From: Bacteroidia bacterium
GTDB taxonomy: Bacteria; Bacteroidota; Bacteroidia; Flavobacteriales; Flavobacteriaceae
Direction: 5' to 3'
DNA: 11,314 nt
NCBI GenBank assembly: GCA_030429325.1
Contig: JAUICT010000032.1
Span: 1 to 11,314 of the forward strand
The notes beneath the pieces are model-generated. The model did not search any database. It was not told the origin of the DNA and was given only the letters and a program-made list of their open reading frames with translations. Of this stretch, positions 1-6,745 are shown one piece after another (within the stretch, counting starts at the first letter, position 1; every line of letters begins with the position of its first letter). Made by a program: the position numbers and the translations under genes.

Positions 1-1
1 C

Positions 2-484
2 CAATATGCCCTGCAAGCCCTAAAGAACGAGGCCATAGACTATCTGCTTAAGCCCATTGATACCGACGATTTGCAAGTGACCATAGCGAAAATCAAAAAA
101 TTCAACGCTAAGAATTTGACCATCAATAAATTAGAAAAAATCCTATTGAACTTCAACTCGGAATCGCACAGTAAGAAAATTACAATTAACACAGATGGTA
201 AATTGTTGTTCCTAAACAGTGATGATATCCTATATGCTGAATCGGATGGTAATTACAGCACCATATTTTTGAGTGATGGCCAAAAAATTCTGCTCACCAA
301 AAAACTGAAGGAGGTAAATACACTTTTACCAAACACCAGCTTTTTTAGGATTCATAATTCCTATATCATCAATCTGAACAAGATAAAAGAGTTTCTAAAA
401 ACCGACGGTTATGTGGTCTTGGAATCCAACCACAAAATCCCCGTCTCCCGGCAAAAGAAATCCGATTTTCTGGATATGCTGTAA
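2..484 (+). CDS. LytTR-family response regulator, C-terminal part (5' end outside window)
   Basis: The reading frame is open from the first bases, so this is the last 160 residues of a longer protein. The first ~25 residues contain DYLLKPI, the beta5/alpha5 part of a receiver domain with its conserved Lys-Pro. A linker follows, and then from about residue 60 a LytTR DNA-binding domain: the pattern ILYAESDGNY, then FFRIHNSYIINLNKI, then a stretch ending in IPVSRQ is characteristic. Such proteins bind DNA direct repeats after phosphorylation of a receiver aspartate, which lies upstream of this window. The stop is 14 bases before the GTG of a LytS/YehU-type sensor kinase, the usual partner, so the two almost certainly form one operon and signalling pair. 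A TTG inside the frame at 71 is not the start because homologous receiver sequence continues upstream. Target genes cannot be read from here. Confidence 0.93.
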   Translation, partial: QYALQALKNEAIDYLLKPIDTDDLQVTIAKIKKFNAKNLTINKLEKILLNFNSESHSKKITINTDGKLLFLNSDDILYAESDGNYSTIFLSDGQKILLTKKLKEVNTLLPNTSFFRIHNSYIINLNKIKEFLKTDGYVVLESNHKIPVSRQKKSDFLDML

Positions 485-498
485 CCCCCTTTTTTCCC

Positions 499-2466
499 GT
501 GCTTAAAATAGAGTCCAAACACATCGAAAATCTAGATCGACTGCAAAGGGCAACGCTATTCTTAATTTTAGGCATTTTGTTTTTTAGTGTTTCCCATGCA
601 CAGGAAATCCCCGAAGAGTTCAAGGAGAAAGTGGAACGGGTGGTTCAGTTAATGCCAAAAACTTATTTGGCTTTGGATACAGAGCTTAAGTCTGAAAAAA
701 GGGACACAACATTACTACGCTATTTCGCCCAAGAGTCTAAAAAGGCAGCCTACTTAGAAGGAGAGGCCTATGCCCTGAATCAACTTGGCATGAAATACAG
801 GAACATTTCCCAATTTAAAAAGTCCGTAGACCTCCACGAGCAAGCATTGGAGCTGTCTGAAAAAGCCAATAATACCGAATTAAGGGTATTCAGTTTAAAC
901 ATGTTGGGGGTGGTCTACCGACGCACTGACGCCATTAAAACGGCCTTGGACTACAACCAAGAGGCCTTGGAGATGGCCGAACAGGTAGAAAACCCTTCGC
1001 ACCATATTAAAAGAAGCATTAATGTTTCCCTGAACAGTATTGGGAACCTCTACCAAACTTTGGAGCAGTATGATCTGGCCATACTACAATTTAAAAGAGC
1101 CCTAAAACTAGAGGAGGAACTTGGCAACAAATTGGGGCTTGCCATCAACCACCAAAACATTGGGGACTGTTTGGAGCAAAAGGGCGATTTAGAGGCCGCT
1201 CTGGAAAACTATAGAAAATCTTTGGCCTACAATGAAGAAATAAATTCTGATATAGGTCGCGTCATATGCAAAAACAGTCTGGCGCAAATTTATTTAAAAC
1301 AAGGCATGCCCTATGCCGCTATTGTTCTTTTGGAACCACTACACCAAGAGTCCAAAAAAATTGGGGACTTTTCCATTACCTCCTACGTTTTTATAAATAC
1401 TGGGTGGGCCCATACCAAATTGGGGCAGTACGACAAGGCCAATGCATTCCTCGAAGAAGGGCTGGAAATGGCGAAAAGTCGAAACATCCCCAGTAACATA
1501 CTCTACGGGTATCAGAAGTTCGCGGAGCTTGAAGAAGCGCGGGGCGATTACCAAAAAGCCTATGAGTATTTTAAAAAGGCCGAAGAATACAGCGACCAGA
1601 TTTCGAATGCCACCAACCTGAGGTATATGAACGATGTCATTGTCAGGTATGAGGCAGACAAGAAGAACAATCAAATTTCTGTGCTTGCAAAGGAGAATGA
1701 AATTGTTCGCCTAAGGTTGCGAAAAAACCAGACCACCTTATTGGTAAGTGCACTGATCGTTGGGCTTATTTCTTCCATTCTCTATATTCTATATCGACAA
1801 TATCAAAGTAAGAACGAGAAAAGAGTCCTTTCTTTGGAACAGAACATGCTTCGGAGCCAGATGAACCCCCATTTTCTGTTCAACTCATTGAATTCCATCA
1901 AACTTTACATCATCAACAACGAGCAAAAAAATGCCGTTCACTATTTGAATAAATTTTCCAAGTTGGTCCGAAAGATTTTGGAAGCCTCGTCCCAAAAAGA
2001 AATTACCCTCGCCGAGGAACTGGAGACAGTTGAACTATACATGAACATTGAGAACATCCGGTTTTCCAACGAAATAGATTTTAGGATCAGTGTGGATGAA
2101 AATGTGTGCCCTTCCAGTATAAAAATGCCCTCCTTGGCCTTGCAGCCCTTTTTAGAGAACTCGTTATGGCATGGACTTTCTCCCAAAGAAGGTGAAAAGA
2201 GAATCCACGTGAACGTTAAACGAAAAAATCAAAGTCACGTCTCCATAGAAATAGTGGACAATGGTGTGGGCAGGGGCGCTGCTGAAGTGAACAAAGAAAA
2301 TAGGGTGCTCAAAAGAAAATCGGTGGGAATCCGAATCACAAAAGAACGTTTGGCCAACTTTTCAAAGGACTACCAGAACAAGTTCGATGTGGATATTGTA
2401 GACCTTTTTGATGAAAGCGGCAACTCAATCGGAACCAAAGTCATTTTGGACATTCCTACGATTTAG
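499..2466 (+). CDS. TPR-containing sensor histidine kinase (LytS/YehU-type His_kinase domain)
   Basis: This 655-residue protein is the probable phosphodonor of the LytTR regulator just upstream. A hydrophobic segment around residues 18-33 ending in SHAQ looks like a signal peptide. Residues ~70-380 are a run of about seven or eight tetratricopeptide repeats (patterns such as ALNQLGMKYR, SIGNLYQTLEQY, FINTGWAHTKLGQY). A short coiled-coil-like stretch follows, then one membrane helix at ~411-433. The cytoplasmic part has NPHFLFN with the phospho-acceptor His458, an N-box (LEN, Asn554), a G1 box DNGVGRG starting at Asp587, and SVGI at 608-611 as the second glycine box. If the signal peptide is real, the TPR sensor is periplasmic; this topology is inferred. 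The GTG start at 499 is chosen because it is 14 bases after the regulator stop and puts the signal peptide near the N-terminus. The leader before the hydrophobic core is rather long, so the true start is uncertain. The last 11 bases overlap the convergent DUF3109 gene. The ligand is unknown. Confidence 0.92.
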   Translation: MLKIESKHIENLDRLQRATLFLILGILFFSVSHAQEIPEEFKEKVERVVQLMPKTYLALDTELKSEKRDTTLLRYFAQESKKAAYLEGEAYALNQLGMKYRNISQFKKSVDLHEQALELSEKANNTELRVFSLNMLGVVYRRTDAIKTALDYNQEALEMAEQVENPSHHIKRSINVSLNSIGNLYQTLEQYDLAILQFKRALKLEEELGNKLGLAINHQNIGDCLEQKGDLEAALENYRKSLAYNEEINSDIGRVICKNSLAQIYLKQGMPYAAIVLLEPLHQESKKIGDFSITSYVFINTGWAHTKLGQYDKANAFLEEGLEMAKSRNIPSNILYGYQKFAELEEARGDYQKAYEYFKKAEEYSDQISNATNLRYMNDVIVRYEADKKNNQISVLAKENEIVRLRLRKNQTTLLVSALIVGLISSILYILYRQYQSKNEKRVLSLEQNMLRSQMNPHFLFNSLNSIKLYIINNEQKNAVHYLNKFSKLVRKILEASSQKEITLAEELETVELYMNIENIRFSNEIDFRISVDENVCPSSIKMPSLALQPFLENSLWHGLSPKEGEKRIHVNVKRKNQSHVSIEIVDNGVGRGAAEVNKENRVLKRKSVGIRITKERLANFSKDYQNKFDVDIVDLFDESGNSIGTKVILDIPTI

Positions 2467-3034
2467 AAGCTGGGTTACCAGAAGCCACTTCTTCCAACTC
2501 ATTGTACCACTCCTCTCCAAATTTTCGGATCAGGGCTTCCTTGACAAATTTATAGATGGGCACTTTTAACTCCTTGCCAAGACTACAGGCCGGATCGCAG
2601 ATTTCCCATTTATGGTAGTTCACTGCGGTAAATTCTGAATATTCGCGGGTCCGCACGGGATAAAGATGGCATGAAACGGGCTTTTTCCATTTCGTGGCAC
2701 CATCTTCATAGGCCGCTTCTATACCACATTTGGTGATACCATCCTCCGAAAAGATTACGTAGGCACATTCGCTGTTGTTTACCAACGGGGTCTCCCATTC
2801 CCCGTCCTCACCTTTCACAAAAGCACCCTGTTCCTCAATGGCCTTGATTCCCTCTGGCCTTAAATAGGGTTTTACCTCTTCGTAGATGTTGACCAAAATA
2901 TCGGTTTCGGAATCCTCTACCGGAGCGCCATACTCCCCGCCCACGCAACAAGCCCCTTTACAGGCATTCAGGTTGCAGACAAAGTCGTTCTCCAGAATCT
3001 CTTCGGACACTATGGTTTTTCCTATTTGGAACAT
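2456..3034 (-). CDS. DUF3109 family cysteine-rich protein
   Basis: The 192-residue protein starting MFQIGKTIVSEEIL matches what I know of the DUF3109 family, which is common in Bacteroidota and related to the YkgJ-type zinc/iron-chelating domain group. Nine cysteines are visible at 20, 25, 29, 30, 90, 103, 122, 146 and 150. They are grouped as CNLNACKGACC, then SECAY and KCGIE, then SCHLYPVRT, and finally CDPAC, which suggests a bound metal ion or iron-sulphur cluster. There is no signal peptide or membrane segment, so it is probably cytoplasmic. The frame is open upstream to an ATG at 3091, but the start at 3034 is preferred: family members begin with MFQ, and a TAnnTTTG promoter element at 3061-3054 lies between the two candidates. 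It converges on and overlaps the histidine-kinase gene and is divergent from the MarC gene. Biological role unknown; the family assignment is firm, the metal binding is inferred. Confidence 0.9.
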   Translation of the reverse strand: MFQIGKTIVSEEILENDFVCNLNACKGACCVGGEYGAPVEDSETDILVNIYEEVKPYLRPEGIKAIEEQGAFVKGEDGEWETPLVNNSECAYVIFSEDGITKCGIEAAYEDGATKWKKPVSCHLYPVRTREYSEFTAVNYHKWEICDPACSLGKELKVPIYKFVKEALIRKFGEEWYNELEEVASGNPASKS

Positions 3035-3053
3035 CTTATCCCTCGTTTTTTGG

Positions 3054-3061
3054 CAAAGGTA
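3054..3061 (-). promoter_or_regulatory. Putative -7 promoter element (TACCTTTG) for the DUF3109 gene
   Basis: Read on the minus strand this is TACCTTTG, an exact match to the Bacteroidota -7 consensus TAnnTTTG. It ends 20 bases before the ATG at 3034, giving a leader of roughly 10-15 bases. No well-spaced TTTG/TTG -33 box is obvious; the nearest minus-strand TTTG, at 3092-3089, is a little too far away. It supports the downstream start codon of the DUF3109 gene. Confidence 0.5.
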
Positions 3062-3126
3062 CTCCAAAACCCAAAATTTGACATTTTCCAAACATTTTTA
3101 TATCATCCAAAAGTCATTTTTACACG

Positions 3127-3134
3127 TACATTTG
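3127..3134 (+). promoter_or_regulatory. Putative -7 promoter element (TACATTTG) for the MarC-family gene
   Basis: TACATTTG is an exact match to the Bacteroidota -7 consensus TAnnTTTG. It lies 21 bases upstream of the ATG at 3156, which would give a short leader of about 15 bases. A clear -33 TTTG at the right spacing is not seen. With the element at 3061-3054 on the other strand, it makes the 121-base gap between the DUF3109 and MarC genes a divergent promoter region. Confidence 0.5.
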
Positions 3135-3155
3135 CAGATTGAAAAAAATACAACC

Positions 3156-3740
3156 ATGAATTTCAACTTTAAGGAAATCGTTACAGCCAGCATGATTCTA
3201 TTTGCGGTCATAGATATTGTGGGCAGCGTCCCGGTAATCATCGGATTACGGAACAAGGTAGGACATATTCAATCCGAAAAAGCGTCCATAGTAGCCGCCT
3301 GTATCATGGTTGCTTTTCTTTTTGTAGGGGAAAGCATTCTAAAACTGATCGGCATAGATGTAAACTCCTTTGCCGTGGCCGGTTCATTTATCATCTTTTT
3401 CCTGGCCATTGAAATGATTTTGGGCATTACGCTGTACAAAGACGATGTACCAGAAAGCGCGTCTATTGTCCCAATTGCATTTCCACTTATTGCCGGAGCC
3501 GGCACCATGACCTCACTTTTATCACTTAGGGCAGAATACTATGTGGAAAACATTATCGTGGCCATAGTTCTAAACATTATCTTTGTGTATCTGGTATTAA
3601 AATCCAGTGCCAAGATAGAGCGCGTATTGGGCAAAAACGGTCTTAGCATTATCCGAAAAGTATTTGGTGTTATTCTATTGGCCATAGCCGTAAAGCTTTT
3701 TGCAGCGAATATTAACGAGCTCTTTGAGCACGGACAATAA
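3156..3740 (+). CDS. MarC family (UPF0056) integral membrane protein
   Basis: This 194-residue protein is almost entirely hydrophobic, with about six predicted membrane helices, and belongs to the MarC/UPF0056 family by overall pattern. Recognisable pieces are the N-terminal helix with FAVIDIVGSVPVI, the central SIVPIAFPLIAGAGTMTSL (Pro- and Gly-rich, highly characteristic), and the C-terminal GVILLAIAVKLF. MarC proteins are inner-membrane proteins of unproven function; an early link to multiple antibiotic resistance in E. coli was not upheld. The frame is open back to 2886, but that extension runs antisense through the DUF3109 gene and lacks family similarity, so the ATG at 3156 is chosen. 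It follows a promoter-like TACATTTG at 3127-3134. A small membrane protein starts 8 bases after its stop, so the two are probably one transcript. Confidence 0.93.
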   Translation: MNFNFKEIVTASMILFAVIDIVGSVPVIIGLRNKVGHIQSEKASIVAACIMVAFLFVGESILKLIGIDVNSFAVAGSFIIFFLAIEMILGITLYKDDVPESASIVPIAFPLIAGAGTMTSLLSLRAEYYVENIIVAIVLNIIFVYLVLKSSAKIERVLGKNGLSIIRKVFGVILLAIAVKLFAANINELFEHGQ

Positions 3741-3748
3741 ATTTGTTT

Positions 3749-3952
3749 ATGAACAGAACATTCAGCATAATCCTTATCGTTTTGGCCTTGGGGCTGATTG
3801 CCTATAATGTAACTTTAGTGGATTTTGAAAACCCATTTCAAGGAGACAGTACCATTGCCCTGATCGGCATAGTGGCATCATTGTGTGCGGTAGTGCTTCT
3901 TTTGATTTTTATGACTTCAAAGAAGATAGAGAAGAAGTTGAAAGACAACTAG
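3749..3952 (+). CDS. Small two-helix membrane protein, unknown function
   Basis: This 67-residue protein has two hydrophobic helices, at roughly residues 4-22 and 37-56. The loop between them contains DFENPFQGDST, and the charged tail ends KKIEKKLKDN. By the positive-inside rule the lysine-rich tail should be cytoplasmic, which with two helices places the loop outside the membrane. The ATG at 3749 is preferred over the in-frame TTG at 3743; it lies 8 bases after the MarC stop, so co-transcription and perhaps a shared membrane role are likely. The stop overlaps by 4 bases the end of the convergent peptidase gene. I do not recognise a named family. That it is a real gene rests on the tight spacing, clean membrane-protein composition and exact fit between two genes. 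Confidence 0.75.
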   Translation: MNRTFSIILIVLALGLIAYNVTLVDFENPFQGDSTIALIGIVASLCAVVLLLIFMTSKKIEKKLKDN

Positions 3953-5580
3953 TCTTGCATCTTAATGGCGGCTCCTACTTCGGGCTGACCCAAAGTGGCC
4001 ATATCCAATTCCAAGACTTTATTGAGCATGGAATCATGTTCCCCCTTGATTTCTGCGGATAAATTGGGAGAAAACAATTGTTCTGCAATATTGGCCTTTA
4101 TGTAGGCTTTTATTTTCTCTTCTTGGGCATAGAAATCCAATTTGATTTTTCGATCCAGTACAAATTGGATGAACTCATCAAAAAGGATGTCATCCACACG
4201 GAATTCCTCCAAAAATTGATTCATATCATAAATGGCATAGCGGGTTCTATCCTCTTCCAAATGTTCAAAAACAAATCTGGAAAAGAATTGGTAGGTGTCA
4301 TCCATGCTTTCAATGGCTTCCTCCTCATTACTTCCGATAGGCACGAAAACATCGGGTATGATTCCACCTCCGCCATAGACCACTTTTCCTTTTGGCGTAC
4401 GAAACTTTAGGGAATCTGCCACCTTAATGCTGTCTGCCGAAACCAGCTCCCCATTTCTATACCGTTCCATAAATTTTTGATAGTAGTCCCGGTGTCCTTT
4501 TTTATAGGATTTTTGAATGGACCTACCTGTTGGGGTATAGTATCTGGATACGGTGAGGCGCACGGCGGAACCATCACCTAAATCCATTTCACGTTGTACC
4601 AATCCCTTACCAAAGGAACGTCTTCCCACAATGGTTCCTATGTCATTATCCTGAAGCGCCCCTGCAATAATCTCACTGGCCGATGCAGAACGTTCATTGA
4701 TCAATACATATACTGGTTTGTTCTCAAAATCCCCCTTGCTGGTCGCATAGGCCTTTTTTACTCTTCCCTTCTTGTTTTTGGTGAAGAGAATCAACTTGTC
4801 ATCTTCCAAGAACTCATCTGCCAGTTTCTCGGCAATACCCAGATAACCACCGGGATTGTCCCTAAGATCAAGTACCAATTTTTCCGCTCCTCGCAGTTTT
4901 AGTTTTTTTAGGGCATCCTTAAATTCTTTGAAGGTCGACTCAGCAAAGCGATTGATCTTGATGTACCCCATATCTTTGGTGAGCATATAATACGCATCCA
5001 CACTTCGGATGGGCACATGGCCGCGGGTAACCGTGATATCCAGGGTTTTGTTTTCAGCTTTTCGGAAAACTTTAAGATCTACCTTGGTGCCAATCTTACC
5101 CTTGAGTTTGGAGACCACCTCACTATTGGGTACGCGTCTGCCAAAAAGAGTGTCGTTGTTTGCTGTTAAAATGCGATCCCCAGCTTTAATGCCACTGATA
5201 TGGCTTGGCCCATTTTTTATGGTCCGTATTACCGTGATGGTATCCTTGTACATATAAAAACTTACCCCTATACCGGCAAAATCCCCTTTCATGTTTTCTG
5301 AAACTTCATCCATTTCACTTTTAGGGATGTATACCGAATGTGGATCTAACTTGCCCAAGATATTGTTCACGGTAACATCAACAATACTATCGGTATCTAT
5401 TTCATCAACATACTCATAGTCTATATAATCTATAAGCCTGTTGAGTTTGTCTTTTTTGGAATTGGTTGAGAACAGTTTTTCGGGAGTATCATTAAAATGG
5501 AGCTTCCCTCCTATAAAAATTCCTATGGCTACGGCAAGAGCAAGCAATGTGGGCCATATATATCCATTAATTTTCTTCAT
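3949..5580 (-). CDS. S41 family C-terminal processing peptidase (CtpA/Prc type)
   Basis: A 543-residue serine protease of the carboxyl-terminal processing family, which cleaves periplasmic or envelope proteins near unstructured C-termini. Residues ~7-25 form an uncleaved membrane anchor or signal segment, so the catalytic part should be periplasmic. A PDZ domain spans about 102-186, including the GIGVSF carboxylate-binding loop. The protease core follows, with LDLRDNPGG at 237-245, the nucleophile Ser300 in ERSASASEI, and the general base Lys325 in SFGKGLVQ. The 25-residue Ser-Lys spacing is that of E. coli Prc and plant D1 protease, and Gln329 is also present. A C-terminal region of about 160 residues beyond the core is common in Bacteroidota members. 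All key residues are intact. It starts 18 bases after the dCMP deaminase stop, which suggests one transcript. Its 3' end overlaps the convergent small membrane protein gene by 4 bases. Substrates cannot be inferred. Confidence 0.96.
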   Translation of the reverse strand: MKKINGYIWPTLLALAVAIGIFIGGKLHFNDTPEKLFSTNSKKDKLNRLIDYIDYEYVDEIDTDSIVDVTVNNILGKLDPHSVYIPKSEMDEVSENMKGDFAGIGVSFYMYKDTITVIRTIKNGPSHISGIKAGDRILTANNDTLFGRRVPNSEVVSKLKGKIGTKVDLKVFRKAENKTLDITVTRGHVPIRSVDAYYMLTKDMGYIKINRFAESTFKEFKDALKKLKLRGAEKLVLDLRDNPGGYLGIAEKLADEFLEDDKLILFTKNKKGRVKKAYATSKGDFENKPVYVLINERSASASEIIAGALQDNDIGTIVGRRSFGKGLVQREMDLGDGSAVRLTVSRYYTPTGRSIQKSYKKGHRDYYQKFMERYRNGELVSADSIKVADSLKFRTPKGKVVYGGGGIIPDVFVPIGSNEEEAIESMDDTYQFFSRFVFEHLEEDRTRYAIYDMNQFLEEFRVDDILFDEFIQFVLDRKIKLDFYAQEEKIKAYIKANIAEQLFSPNLSAEIKGEHDSMLNKVLELDMATLGQPEVGAAIKMQD

Positions 5581-5598
5581 AATAGCAAGAGTTGAGGC

Positions 5599-6045
5599 TT
5601 ATACCATTTCCTCCAGAACAGGCATGTGAACGATTTCAACACCGGCCCGTTCCAAAAATTTCAATCCTGAGTCATCTTTGTATGCAGTTTGGTACACCAC
5701 ACGTTTTATGCCAGACTGGTGCACCAATTTGCTGCACTCCCTACATGGGGACAAGGTAATGTACAAGGTAGCACCCTCACAGGATTGGGTTGAGGAGGCC
5801 ACCTTCAATATGGCATTGGCTTCAGCATGAAGCACATACCATTTGGTATACCCTTCATCGTCTTCACAGATATTTTCAAAGCCGGTGGGTGTTCCGTTAT
5901 ACCCATCAGATATGATCATTCTATTCTTTACGATAATGGCCCCTACTTGTCTTCTTTTGCAATAGGAAAGTTTTCCCCATTCCAATGCCATCCGCAGGTA
6001 AGCTTTGTCGTACTTTTCTTGTTTGCTCTCCTTCATAAAATCCAT
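5599..6045 (-). CDS. dCMP deaminase (deoxycytidylate deaminase, ComEB-like)
   Basis: A 148-residue cytoplasmic zinc enzyme of the cytidine/deoxycytidylate deaminase superfamily, predicted to convert dCMP to dUMP for thymidylate synthesis. Visible residues are the HAEANAIL motif, with zinc ligand His73 and proton-shuttling Glu75, and PCRECSKL, with zinc ligands Cys101 and Cys104. The substrate-side segment NGTPTGFENIC at 50-60 is typical of dCMP deaminases rather than free cytidine or tRNA adenosine deaminases. Length fits the family. The ATG at 6045 is chosen; a second ATG three codons later is possible. The S41 peptidase gene begins 18 bases downstream, an adjacency that I recall as common in flavobacteria, but no biochemical link is evident. 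A 78-base gap separates it from the HupE-like gene upstream, and a weak promoter-like element lies there. Confidence 0.95.
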   Translation of the reverse strand: MDFMKESKQEKYDKAYLRMALEWGKLSYCKRRQVGAIIVKNRMIISDGYNGTPTGFENICEDDEGYTKWYVLHAEANAILKVASSTQSCEGATLYITLSPCRECSKLVHQSGIKRVVYQTAYKDDSGLKFLERAGVEIVHMPVLEEMV

Positions 6046-6064
6046 TAAATAAGTCGAGAATAAT

Positions 6065-6072
6065 TAAATATA
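6065..6072 (-). promoter_or_regulatory. Weak candidate -7 element (TATATTTA) for the dCMP deaminase gene
   Basis: On the minus strand the sequence is TATATTTA, one mismatch (last base) from TAnnTTTG. It is placed 19 bases before the deaminase ATG, similar to the other -7 elements here. No -33 box is apparent and the region is AT-rich, so chance is a real alternative. The deaminase may instead be transcribed through from the HupE-like gene, as no terminator is seen in the 78-base gap. Confidence 0.25.
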
Positions 6073-6123
6073 CCCGCTTTGGAAGACCCGTACAACCTTA
6101 TTCGATTAAATTTAACGAAGCTC

Positions 6124-6708
6124 CTACATGGGAAACGTTGCAATGAGCAAGGGTATTGTAATGGCTATCACCAAAATGGAGGTTACGGCAATATAAACTG
6201 TCCTTTTCACCTTGAGCAGGTCCAAGGCCATATAAGCCAATGCCAAAATCACCAAGATTATGGTGACTTGGGAAAGTTCTATTCCGGTTGCAAAGCCCAA
6301 CAATGGGGTAATCTTGTCTTCCTCTTCCGCCATGAGCATTTTAAAGTAATTGGAAAAGCCAAATCCATGAATAAGTCCAAAAAACGCAGTGGCCAGTAGG
6401 TGCAGATACAACCCTACCTGCATTGCCTCTTTAAACACATAGGTAAAATTAAAGAGAGCGGTAAGCAAAATGGTAACGGGTATGAGAAACTCTATAAGCC
6501 CTACATCAACCGTAAAAACCTCGTATACCGAAAGTGCCAAAGACACACAATGGGCAATGGTAAATACAGTCGCCAAGATCACTACACGTTTCCAATGTTT
6601 AAATGTAAAGGGAATGGCCAAGGCCGATAGAAATAGAATATGGTCATACGCACCAAAATCGAGAACGTGATTCAACCCCAACTTAATGTAAAACAAAAAT
6701 TCTTGCAT
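6124..6708 (-). CDS. HupE/UreJ family membrane protein
   Basis: A 194-residue protein with about six membrane helices, matching the HupE/UreJ_2 family. Diagnostic polar residues sit inside hydrophobic stretches: GLNHVLDFGAYDHILFL (His14, Asp17, Asp22, His23), TIAHCVSLALS (His53), GLIHGFGFS (His114) and GIELSQ (Glu144). In rhizobial HupE and related proteins these positions are linked to nickel uptake. No hydrogenase, urease or other nickel enzyme is nearby, so the metal specificity here is open; stand-alone copies are, to my knowledge, frequent in Bacteroidota. There is no cleavable signal peptide: the protein starts near its first helix. It lies between the DjlA-like gene upstream and the deaminase downstream on the same strand. 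The heptamer repeat at 6746-6770 falls in the 66-base gap ahead of its ATG. Confidence 0.88.
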   Translation of the reverse strand: MQEFLFYIKLGLNHVLDFGAYDHILFLSALAIPFTFKHWKRVVILATVFTIAHCVSLALSVYEVFTVDVGLIEFLIPVTILLTALFNFTYVFKEAMQVGLYLHLLATAFFGLIHGFGFSNYFKMLMAEEEDKITPLLGFATGIELSQVTIILVILALAYMALDLLKVKRTVYIAVTSILVIAITIPLLIATFPM

Positions 6709-6745
6709 ACTTATCTATTTAAATTTCAAGTCAGCTTTCCATTCC

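Noticed and set aside
369..623. Minus-strand frame spanning the regulator/kinase junction
   Set aside because: It overlaps the LytTR C-terminus and kinase N-terminus, both well supported, and contains no recognisable motif.
2886..3155. N-terminal extension of the MarC reading frame by 90 codons
   Set aside because: It runs antisense through the DUF3109 gene and a promoter-like element, has no membrane-protein character, and the MarC family begins at the ATG at 3156.
4078..4410. Open frame of 110 codons on the plus strand inside the S41 peptidase gene
   Set aside because: The peptidase has all catalytic motifs and continuous family similarity across this region, and the antisense frame shows no recognisable domain.
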